Origin: an uncultured Selenomonadaceae bacterium | Lineage (GTDB): Bacteria > Bacillota > Negativicutes > Selenomonadales > Selenomonadaceae | Direction: 5' to 3' | NCBI GenBank assembly: GCA_905235425.1 | Contig: CAJOKY010000020.1 | Span: 1-16,053, forward strand | Length of the DNA: 16,053 bases | Part shown: piece by piece, positions 5,388-12,570 of the stretch | How positions within the stretch are numbered: position 1 is the stretch's first letter | Layout: the number at the start of each line of letters is the position of its first letter | Notes under the pieces: generated by a model | Database searches by the model: none | Told to the model about the DNA's origin: nothing | The model's input: only the letters and a program-made list of their open reading frames with translations | Program-made: the position numbers and the translations under genes

Positions 5388-8053
5388 GCCGCATTCCCTC
5401 CGTCGTCGTAAAGATAATTGTTGAGTTCGTCAATAATATTCGCCAAATTCCCCCCAAATGCCTTGTTGATTCGCTTAAATCCTCCCGCATTTTTGAAAGC
5501 CGTCCCGACTTCATCAAAGACCGAAACATTTATCAGCGATTCATTAAGTAAATATTTTTCAATGCGGTTAATCCAGTTCAATTCCTGCGCGGTGAAATTG
5601 TGCGCGGATTTCAATTTTTGAACGGCGGCTTTAATTTTTTCTTCGTGACTTAGAAGCGGTGCGCCGAGTGTGTAGCGACGAATCAAGCTGATAATGTCGG
5701 CTGTCATTTCAACGTTGGTCATTTGAGAAACGGCGGTGTTGAGCTTGGGCAGAGTAAAACCGGCAACTTCAAGGCTAAGCCGCAAACTTTTTAAATCTGC
5801 GCGGGTTAAATCTTTTGGATGAGTGCAGACGATATTCAGCGCGGCAATTTCATGTTGATTGGTTTTCAAAAATTCCGCGAACTCATCAAGATAATCTTGC
5901 GGCTTTTGTCCTGCGCCGTAACCGCGTTTGTGTTCGGTCAATTCGTCTTCGTGGTTTGAAATTACAAAAGGTCTGCCGCTGTTTAAGATTCTTTGTTGCA
6001 AAAATCTGAACAAATCGACATGACGGAGCAAAATTTTTTTAGCATCGTACGGCGACAAATTTTTCACTTCGCCGATTAAATTTTGAATTTGTTCAAGATT
6101 TTCACCGCTCAACTTATTTTTGGTGCGTTGAAGTTTGCCGAGCAACTGATTTATTTGTTTCTGAATTTGCGTTGCATTGTCGGCAACTTTCAATTTCTCA
6201 AGCAAACTTTCAAAAGTTTCAGCGGGATTGGCTACAACCGGTTTCATCTCGCTGACGGGTTCAAGCGATTCATAAACGCCTACCGCATCATAAATTTCAA
6301 AATGTGTCTTGCCGATTTCGAGACAAAGCCGCGTTGCTCGTCCAAGCATTTGTTCAAATAAAATTCGTGACTTGACGCGCCGCATAAAAACCAACTTATC
6401 AATTTGCGGAACATCAATGCCGGTAGTCAGCAAGTCCACCGTGACGACAATGCTCGGATAGCGTTCATTTTTAAATCTTCTGATAGCGTCATTGATTCGC
6501 CGCTTGTCGCCGACACTGCCCGTAATTTTCATAATGGCTTCGGTATTTGCGCCTTTCGCCGAATAAATTTCCTTCAAAATTTTAACAATCAAATCGGCGT
6601 GCTTGTCATCTACCGCATAAATCAAAGTTTTTCCACGTGCGTCGGGGTCAATATCTTTTGCGATTTCTTCTAGGACGACACGATTAAAATTTTCATTAAC
6701 TACTTGCCTGTTAAAATTCTCAACGTCGAAATTTAATTCGTCCTCAAGCAGTTCGCTGTTGGTAATTTCTCCCGTTGCGGGATCGTAAATCGCAACGTTG
6801 TCACCTTGCTTGTAGTGAATGCCTTCGACGCTCAATTTCGTTTTCAGAATATGCGGGGCGTCGTGGTCTACCAAGTAGCCGTCTAGCACTGCTTCACGAT
6901 AGCTGTATTTGAAAATCGGTGCGCCAAAAATGTGCGTGGTATGCAAAGCGGGAGTTGCCGTAAGCGCGATTCTTACAGCGTCAAAATATTCAATGACGTT
7001 GCGATATTTGCTTTGATAGTCCTGCTGATTGGAAAAAATATTTTCTTCATCGGCATAAAATTCTTTATCGAGAATGTAGCCGCGATGCGCCTCGTCGATA
7101 ATTATCAAGTCGTAATCTGTTACCGACGGCTTGACGTTATCTTCATTATAAATGATTCGCTTTACCATACTTTGAACGGTAGCAACTTGAATGCGCGTTT
7201 CTCTTTCAAAAATCCTGTCGTCCAATTTCTTGACGTTGTAAATTTGTTCAAGCGTCATCAAATCTTCCAGCTTAACTTCCTTGAAAACGTCTTGCGCCTG
7301 TTCGCCGAGTGAAGTTCTATCAACAAGAAATAAAATTCTGCGAAAACGACCGCTCTTCAAAAATCGGTAGATCATACCGAGAATGGTACGAGTTTTTCCA
7401 GTTCCCGTTGCCATTGCCAACAAAATATTTTGCCGTCCCGCGATAACTGCATTTTCAACCGCTTGCACTGCCTTTAGCTGATAGTCGCGCAGGTTCAACC
7501 CGTCTCTGTCGCAGAGCAAGTCGAACGGCATTTTCTGCAGTTTTTCATCACCCGCAGAAATATTTTTTTCAAGCAGTTCCAAGATACCGTTGGGACTTAT
7601 CCAACCGCGCAAAGCTTTCGGCGCGTTATCTGTCTTGCGCAAATCTTGAAACCAAATGCCCGACATAGTGTCAAGTTGCGCCGTGTAGCTCCTACCGTTC
7701 GTTGCAAAAATAAACGGAACTTGAAATTTCTCCCAAGTACCGACTAAATATTTTTCATCAGCCGCGCAGATATTTCTTGCGTAATCCTTGCACTGATAAT
7801 CAATGACGGATGAAATATTTTTGTAGCTCGCCTTAGCCTCAATCAAGCCAACCAACTTTGTACCAATAAAAAGCGCGTAGTCAACAAAACCGTCGTCTCC
7901 TACTTCGGAATCGGTTTTCCATTCGGCAATGGCAATATTATGACCTTTTAAAGGGCGTGTACCTTTCGAGTAGCGTAAATTATTTGTATCGGCATCCCAG
8001 CCAACTTGGCGCAGTTGTTCATCAATTAAAATGCGGTTTTCAGCTTCAGTCAT
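5384..8053 (-). CDS. hsdR: Type I restriction endonuclease subunit HsdR
   Basis: The 889-residue protein combines a PD-(D/E)xK nuclease with a DNA translocase. The nuclease core shows Asp58 (VDYALF) and Glu72-x-Lys74 (LVGLIEAKA). The helicase part has Walker A ATGTGKT at 215-221, DEAH at 320-323, TATP at 365-368, LTTGIDVP at 542-549 and motif VI QMLGRATR at 568-575. A C-terminal region of about 300 residues resembles the EcoEI-type HsdR tail that docks on the methylase. It would pump DNA and cut it when HsdM/HsdS find an unmethylated site. It is the first gene of the operon and its TGA overlaps the TTG of hsdM. A modest GTAGGA ribosome site precedes the ATG. No clear promoter was found between it and the truncated gene upstream. 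Confidence 0.95.
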   Translation of the reverse strand: MTEAENRILIDEQLRQVGWDADTNNLRYSKGTRPLKGHNIAIAEWKTDSEVGDDGFVDYALFIGTKLVGLIEAKASYKNISSVIDYQCKDYARNICAADEKYLVGTWEKFQVPFIFATNGRSYTAQLDTMSGIWFQDLRKTDNAPKALRGWISPNGILELLEKNISAGDEKLQKMPFDLLCDRDGLNLRDYQLKAVQAVENAVIAGRQNILLAMATGTGKTRTILGMIYRFLKSGRFRRILFLVDRTSLGEQAQDVFKEVKLEDLMTLEQIYNVKKLDDRIFERETRIQVATVQSMVKRIIYNEDNVKPSVTDYDLIIIDEAHRGYILDKEFYADEENIFSNQQDYQSKYRNVIEYFDAVRIALTATPALHTTHIFGAPIFKYSYREAVLDGYLVDHDAPHILKTKLSVEGIHYKQGDNVAIYDPATGEITNSELLEDELNFDVENFNRQVVNENFNRVVLEEIAKDIDPDARGKTLIYAVDDKHADLIVKILKEIYSAKGANTEAIMKITGSVGDKRRINDAIRRFKNERYPSIVVTVDLLTTGIDVPQIDKLVFMRRVKSRILFEQMLGRATRLCLEIGKTHFEIYDAVGVYESLEPVSEMKPVVANPAETFESLLEKLKVADNATQIQKQINQLLGKLQRTKNKLSGENLEQIQNLIGEVKNLSPYDAKKILLRHVDLFRFLQQRILNSGRPFVISNHEDELTEHKRGYGAGQKPQDYLDEFAEFLKTNQHEIAALNIVCTHPKDLTRADLKSLRLSLEVAGFTLPKLNTAVSQMTNVEMTADIISLIRRYTLGAPLLSHEEKIKAAVQKLKSAHNFTAQELNWINRIEKYLLNESLINVSVFDEVGTAFKNAGGFKRINKAFGGNLANIIDELNNYLYDDGGNAA

Positions 8054-8063
8054 TTTGATAATC

Positions 8064-8285
8064 CTACGATTTTAATGGCGGTTTTAATCGGGATAAATAG
8101 AATTGTGGAAAATACTCATTCCATTCATCAAAGTTCAAAACCAGAACTTCATCAATCATCTTTTCGAAAAATATTTTTTGTAATTTAAAAGGAAATCTGT
8201 CTTTCAAACGATTTCGCAAACTCTTTCGAGTCACGCTGTCGCTATTTTTTGTTTCTATTATGCAAATATAAATTTTCTGTTTTTT
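8064..8285 (-). pseudogene. C-terminal fragment of an unknown gene upstream of hsdR
   Basis: The last 73 codons of an open frame read like real protein (SLRNRLKDRFPFKLQ, then MIDEVLVLNFDEWNEYFP) and stop 11 bases before the hsdR ATG, so this was probably the preceding operon member. Further upstream the same frame runs antisense through transposase sequence, so the true 5' part has been replaced by the insertion element. A shorter intact product starting at an internal ATG (MIDEVLVLNF) is possible. The family is not recognised. Confidence 0.4.
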
Positions 8286-8783
8286 GGAAGTTTTGCCTAA
8301 GCCCCGAACGTAGTTTGAGCGTTTTTGAAAAAATTTTTGAACAGTTGAGTTCAGAAAGTGATTTTGCCGAATTGTCAATAGACAGCACCTATGTAAAAGC
8401 TCACAATGCAACGGCAGGTGCAAAAAAAGGGCTTTTACCGCAAAATTATTTTTACAGCCTGAAATGTAAACGATTGTGATATTGCTTGCGAACTGCTTAA
8501 TGGATTTAATTTGCAAAGCAAAACAATAATTGCCGACAGAGGTTACTCTACTTTTCCCATCAATAATTTTATTGAAACTTGCGAAGCGGTGTGCTGTATT
8601 CCTCCCAAATCTAACTTTAAACAATCTTGGGATTACGACAGGGAAAAATATAAATCAAGCAATAAAATTGAACGTTTTTTCAGTCACTTGAAAGATAAAC
8701 GCCATATAGCATTCCGCTTTGATAAACTTGCTTCTAGTTTTTTATCATTTGTTTATCTGGCATCAATTTTTTCTTGGCTTTAG
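8270..8783 (+). pseudogene. IS5-family transposase, internally deleted and frameshifted
   Basis: The first segment reads FEKIFEQLS, then SIDSTYVKAHNATAGAKKG, which holds the first catalytic Asp of the DDE transposase (Asp-Ser-Thr). The second segment, in another frame, reads NDCDIACELLNG and then IIADRGY with the second Asp, and continues through IERFFSHLKDKRHIAFRFD with the final Glu. About 40 residues normally found between AGAKKG and NDCD are missing, and the two halves are in different reading frames near 8465. The start is also missing. All three catalytic residues survive as text, but the protein cannot be made whole. Confidence 0.8.
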
Positions 8784-8800
8784 TTATTCAACACGCTCTA
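8286..8800 (+). mobile_element. Truncated, internally deleted IS5-family insertion element (IS427-like)
   Basis: The right part of an IS5-family element is present: the transposase 3' half, its stop at 8783, and a terminal sequence TTATTCAACACGCTCT just after it. That terminal sequence resembles IS5-family ends, which often begin GAG followed closely by GTTGAATAA when read inward. No matching left end is found within the window, so the left side has been lost. The element lies between a minus-strand fragment next to hsdR and a plus-strand gene fragment, so its arrival or decay probably removed the 5' ends of both. The left boundary is approximate. Confidence 0.7.
8781..8799 (+). repeat. Right terminal inverted repeat of the IS5-family element
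   Basis: TAGTTATTCAACACGCTCT overlaps the transposase stop codon, where this group normally has its end. Its inverted partner was not found to the left, consistent with a truncated element. Confidence 0.5.
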
Positions 8801-9124
8801 GTCTGTATAAAACTCGAACAAGTGCCGAATCTCTGGGTAACGCGCAACTATTATGAAAATGAGTTTAACGTAGATATTAAGAAACATGAAGGATTCGGCG
8901 GGCATGCAGACTGGTTAGAGGTTACGGACTGCGCGAAGATTTCCATTTTGAAGAGCTACGAAAACAGCTTTAAAACGTTCAAGGTAGGAAGTGACGGGCT
9001 GTGCGTAAGTTGCGGCGACATAACAAGTAACGGCTGTACTGAAATGATTGCAGAGAAGCAAGAGAGATTTGTGGCTAATGACAAGCGAGAAAGTAATCAG
9101 TACTTGTTTGATTTTGCGCGATGA
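8801..9124 (+). pseudogene. 3' part of an unknown gene interrupted by the IS element
   Basis: From the IS end an open frame of 107 codons runs to TGA. The text looks like real protein, with a motif GLCVSCGDITSNGC that holds a C-x2-C pair and a further Cys, and a C-terminal AEKQERFVAND then NQYLFDFAR. The IS end supplies the only nearby ATG, so the true 5' end is missing. I do not recognise the family. The Cys cluster could bind a metal, but with three Cys visible this is only a suggestion. Confidence 0.45.
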
Positions 9125-9129
9125 AAATC

Positions 9130-9157
9130 TTGTCAAAATGGCTTTTTTTGATAAAAT
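9130..9157 (+). promoter_or_regulatory. Promoter of the Fic gene with a possible operator
   Basis: TTGTCA at 9130-9135 and TAAAAT at 9152-9157 are 16 bases apart. An inverted repeat, TTGTCAAAA at 9130-9138 and TTTTGACAA at 9187-9195, brackets the start region and overlaps both the -35 box and the ground just before the ATG, so it could serve for autoregulation. Confidence 0.45.
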
Positions 9158-9196
9158 ATATTTTGTAAGTCGTCAGAAAGGGATGTTTTTGACAAA

Positions 9197-10420
9197 ATGA
9201 ACTACGAATATTTAAGTAAAATTTTTTATAAAAATCCTGAACAGTTCCAACAAATTTATAATGTGCGTTTTTCTTCGCCGACTACAAAACACTTAGATTT
9301 TTACATCAAACAATTTAATCGCAACAAAGAATACCCTGCTTTCTTATGCTACACGGAAGAATTAGTGTTATTGACAGACCAGATTTATAAAAAATATGAA
9401 AAATTTTTGATGATGGTAAAACAAGTTCCGCCGATAGTTTTAGAGCAGTTTACTTTGTGGTCATTGGTCGGTGAAATAATGTCTACCAACGACATTGAAG
9501 GCGTTACAAGTACACGTCGAGAATTATCGGAAATTATAAAAAATAACTCTACTACATCTAGGTTTTCAAGCATTGTTAAAATGTACAATGCATTACGCTT
9601 TCACGAAATTTTTAAATTCAAAACTTGTGAAGATATAAGAGCTTTGTATGATCGCTTTGCTCATAAAGAAATTGTCGATAACAATGCAAAATATAAACTG
9701 GACGGAAAAATATTTCGTAGGGAGTCGGTAGATATTATTTCTGCTACGAATAAAACATTACATCGCGGAATGTTTCCTGAAGAAAAAATTATAAAAAGTA
9801 TGAATGTTGCACTACAAATGTTAAATGATGAAAGTACTCCCTTTCTGGTTAGAGTATCAATATTTCATTATCTTTTCGGTTATATACATCCGTTTTATGA
9901 CAGAAATGGTCGGACCGCGAGATTTATTGTATCCTACTTTTTATCAGAAAATTTTAATTATTTATTAGCGTTAAGATTATCTCTGACCATTAAGCGTCAA
10001 CGTAAAAAATACTATGCGTTGTTTTCAGATACAAATGCAGATATAAACTGTGGTGATTTGACGCCCTTCGTATTGGGATTTATGGAGATAATATCAAGTA
10101 CATTTGATGATATAGATGTTATTTTAAACCACAAAATGGAACAGCTGGAAAAGTACGAAAGAAAATTAAAGACATTAATTCCAAACGACGAATTAACTCA
10201 GAAAATTTATGAAATACTCTTGCAAGCCGGTTCTTTTTTCGGTCAAGGTGTTTCTATGGATACCCTTATGGAATTAACCGGAAAATCTCGCAATACGATT
10301 AAATCAAGATTTAAGGCTACCCCTGCAAATCATATAGTTGTAAAAAGCAACAAGAAAAATTTTTACAAAGTGAATATGAAAATTTTTTTCAAGAGTCCAT
10401 ATCGCGGCGATACCTTTTAA
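9197..10420 (+). CDS. Fic-domain protein with N-terminal autoinhibitory motif
   Basis: The 407-residue protein has a Fic fold. The catalytic loop reads HPFYDRNGRTAR at residues 231-242, matching HPFx[D/E]GNGRxxR except that Arg replaces the first Gly. An inhibitory helix motif TNDIEG (Thr97 to Gly102) fits the [S/T]xxxE[G/N] signature of Fic proteins that restrain their own AMP-transfer activity from the N-terminal side. A C-terminal segment near residues 325-400 looks like a winged-helix module (SMDTLMELTGKSRNTIKSRF). Such proteins typically transfer AMP from ATP to a hydroxyl side chain of a target protein. The promoter lies just upstream and AAAGGG stands 14 bases before the ATG, a long spacing. 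The gene stands alone, so no antitoxin gene is needed. Confidence 0.85.
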   Translation: MNYEYLSKIFYKNPEQFQQIYNVRFSSPTTKHLDFYIKQFNRNKEYPAFLCYTEELVLLTDQIYKKYEKFLMMVKQVPPIVLEQFTLWSLVGEIMSTNDIEGVTSTRRELSEIIKNNSTTSRFSSIVKMYNALRFHEIFKFKTCEDIRALYDRFAHKEIVDNNAKYKLDGKIFRRESVDIISATNKTLHRGMFPEEKIIKSMNVALQMLNDESTPFLVRVSIFHYLFGYIHPFYDRNGRTARFIVSYFLSENFNYLLALRLSLTIKRQRKKYYALFSDTNADINCGDLTPFVLGFMEIISSTFDDIDVILNHKMEQLEKYERKLKTLIPNDELTQKIYEILLQAGSFFGQGVSMDTLMELTGKSRNTIKSRFKATPANHIVVKSNKKNFYKVNMKIFFKSPYRGDTF

Positions 10421-10457
10421 AAATACGTGATATAATTATAAAATTAGTAAATCGGCG

Positions 10458-10661
10458 ATGGCAATTGTTAGGCAGTACGTTCTTTTAAAAGTTCAAACGC
10501 TGATGAAGGCAACACGACTTTTGACGAATACGACGCATTGTCATCATAAGATGTTTCCGTTTTCTGTAAAAGAAACTCCGCACCATTATTTGGTTAGAAT
10601 TTCTAAAGAATCGCTTAAAGGGCAGAATAAATTTTTAATTCAATTTGACGAGAAAGGGTGA
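10458..10661 (+). CDS. Small unknown ORF, weakly supported
   Basis: A 67-codon frame whose second half (MFPFSVKETPHHYLVRISKE, then a basic and hydrophobic stretch ending FDEKG) looks more protein-like than its start. A different frame over 10488-10546 reads NADEGNTTFDEYDALSS, so the region may hold the tail of one phage-type gene followed by a 36-residue frame starting at ATG 10550. The TGA overlaps the ATG of the next small frame as TGATG. No family is recognised. Confidence 0.25.
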   Translation: MAIVRQYVLLKVQTLMKATRLLTNTTHCHHKMFPFSVKETPHHYLVRISKESLKGQNKFLIQFDEKG

Positions 10662-10825
10662 TGAAAATGGCGGCTTACATTGATTTAAACGGCTTAAGGT
10701 CATTTAAATTCAAACAAGATGAGTACAACTTGGGGAAATTTGCGTCTCTATCCGGCGGTAAAATTTCTTCGAATGAATGTGGCTTTTTTATTTGCCCTTC
10801 ATTTACAGCTGTACCCAAAAATTAA
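10661..10825 (+). CDS. Small unknown ORF overlapping the previous one
   Basis: A 54-codon frame (MKMAAYIDLNGLRSFKFKQD at its start) begins with an ATG sharing one base with the preceding stop, behind AGAAAGGG, a plausible ribosome site, and ends at TAA. The text up to SGGKISSNE looks real and the tail less so, so it may be a truncated gene. Function unknown; a phage or plasmid origin is likely from its neighbours. Confidence 0.3.
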   Translation: MKMAAYIDLNGLRSFKFKQDEYNLGKFASLSGGKISSNECGFFICPSFTAVPKN

Positions 10826-11409
10826 CCAACAAAAAGTATTGTGCCTTATTAATGAATAATTACATCAAAGCTAATAACGTTTATCAAATTCTTTTTGACT
10901 TCGACGATTCCTTCGACAACTCCAATAAAGAGTCGAATTTTAAAGTAAAAACTTTTTTTCTCCTGACACTCATTTTTATCCCAAAGATAATGGCAGTAAT
11001 TACACTTGAAAGAAGAAACTTCCCATTTGTCATGACATTGGATTTATCACCGCTTGTGGAATGAATCCTTTTGAATGCATCATTCAACTTGACTGTCAAC
11101 AATCATGAACAGCAAGGAAGTTTTCACTGGCGCGGGACTTTAGCCCTCCGACCGCTGTATTTATGACGCTATCGATGATATTCAACAAACTACGAGCGAC
11201 ATTAAGCCAAAAAGCTTTGTAACACGACAAAAACGCAGAAAAATTCTTGAACGTTTCAAGACAAATGATATGATTAACAGCTATGCATGCCATAAAAAAC
11301 TCGTTAGCAAATCTTCGGCTTTTCCTTTCATTTAAAATTTACCTGATCTTTTTTATAAACACAAAGGAATTTTAAAAAGATTGTTGATAATTATGAACAT
11401 GAATTGTAA
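10826..11409. other. Degenerate stretch without a convincing gene
   Basis: Frames exist on both strands, but none resembles a known protein. The plus strand at 11104-11331 reads QKRRKILERFKTNDMINSY after an in-frame TAG, and other frames hold short protein-like runs broken by stops. This looks like decayed coding DNA, perhaps of transposon or phage origin, rather than a regulatory region. No promoter, terminator or repeat stood out. Confidence 0.4.
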
Positions 11410-11725
11410 ACATTGCCAGTAGTGTTTGCGGATTATTTGCAAATTCTCAAAGCCTATGATCCGCATACGACGTATAAGAACATGATAAGTATGCTGTCAA
11501 TTACAGAGTCTAGTATATATCAGATGTGTGCATAGGCTTGCAGATGGCAGATATGAAAAAAGTTGTTGATTCTGACAAAAAATATAGAGAGCAGAAGAAG
11601 GCAGTTCCTTGACTTAAAACGAAAGTTAAACGCGACCTCAAGCACGTAATAGGGCAACAGGAGAGGAACCACCGTTTAAATAATGTGGGATGTTTAATTA
11701 TTTTGAAGATAAAATTATCGTATAG
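11410..11725 (+). pseudogene. Remnant of a DnaB/RepA-type replicative helicase
   Basis: The frame from 11410 reads LPVVFADYLQILKAYDP, which matches the Walker B region of DnaB-like and plasmid or phage RecA-fold helicases (typically VVFVDYLQIL followed by a Pro/Tyr-rich loop). It stops at TAG 11533. Further on, another frame reads RNRATGEEPPFK, then after a stop GMFNYFEDK. This resembles the tail of the same family (KNRNGxTG, an aromatic PMFNYFE block). The pieces are in the expected order, with frameshifts and missing parts between them. The likely source is a plasmid, ICE or prophage replication gene. Confidence 0.45.
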
Positions 11726-11816
11726 AATACTGGGGCAGTCAATTTTCATGATGAACAAGAAGTAGATTAAAATTCAATATTTATAGTTGAAAAATAGGTA
11801 CATTCAGGAGAATTCT

Positions 11817-12570
11817 ATGTCGTTAGATAATGTTTATTATTGGAATGAAGACGCTTGGAAAAAAATTACTGCAGAAGAATTTGGGAAAAAACATCCTGAT
11901 ATCAAAATATCAGCCAAAGACAAGTATTTTTGGTGTGAAATGTGTGGTCAATATGTGGGGTTGGCGAATGGTTATTTCAACAAACCACATTTTATATATT
12001 CTTTGGCAGAACTGAAAAAAGATTGCGAAGACCGTGCTCAAAGTTTTCGTTATGCAGACTGGATAAAATCTTCACAGCCTACCTGTGAATTGTCAATTAA
12101 AATTTGCATTGAGAATAACGACTTTCATTTTAAAATCGGATTAATTCGATTGCAGAAGAAACCACTTGGCTTGATGTGGGAAATTATCCCGTAGAATCTT
12201 ATTCGTTGACATTGGAGCCGGAAAATTCGGATGTAAATTTCTATTGAAGGAGAAAACTTGCAGGCGTAAATCCTAACGATACTGGTACTCTATTTGACGT
12301 GAATACAGGTAGAAAAATTTTAAACGATGCCGATGTTCAGGTTAATTCAAAATACTATTTGCTCACAACGAATCAATATCCTCAACCTTCAAAAAATGTG
12401 GTTGTAGAGAAACTATTCAGCAAGAAAGTTTTAAGATATGATTGGAATTTGTATGAAGTGGAGACAACTAAATTATCCGAGTCGGCGGCAAAATTTTTTT
12501 GGAGTATCATTGTCGATTGACTGCAAAGCCGCTTTTAATCAGTCCGATTTATCCTTTGCATACGCGTGAA
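11817..12570 (+). pseudogene. CoiA-like zinc-domain protein, frameshifted
   Basis: AGGAG lies 6 bases before the ATG at 11817 (MSLDNVYYWNEDAWKK). Residues from about 35 on read FWCEMCGQYVGLANG, then KPHFIYS and KDCEDR, resembling the small Cys/His zinc domain found in CoiA-like competence proteins. The frame breaks near 12140, continues in a second frame as EETTWLDVGNYPVESYSL, then in a third from about 12250 (PNDTGTLFDVNTGRKILNDA to AAKFFWSI), and after another shift near 12508 as HCRLTAKPLLISPIYPLH. At least three frameshifts make it inactive. It is followed directly by the helicase remnant, so the two probably formed one operon. The zinc-domain resemblance is moderate and the biological role is unknown. 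Confidence 0.5.

Noticed and set aside
4555..7312. Several plus-strand frames of 60-135 codons
   Set aside because: They are antisense to intact hsdM and hsdR and show no motifs or ribosome sites.
8286..8624. N-terminal two-thirds of a 186-codon minus-strand frame upstream of hsdR
   Set aside because: It runs antisense through clear transposase sequence, so only the last ~73 codons are kept as a gene fragment.
10884..11293. Minus-strand frames of 72 and 65 codons
   Set aside because: They have hydrophobic, low-complexity text with no motif or ribosome site. The region appears to be decayed DNA and neither strand can be favoured.
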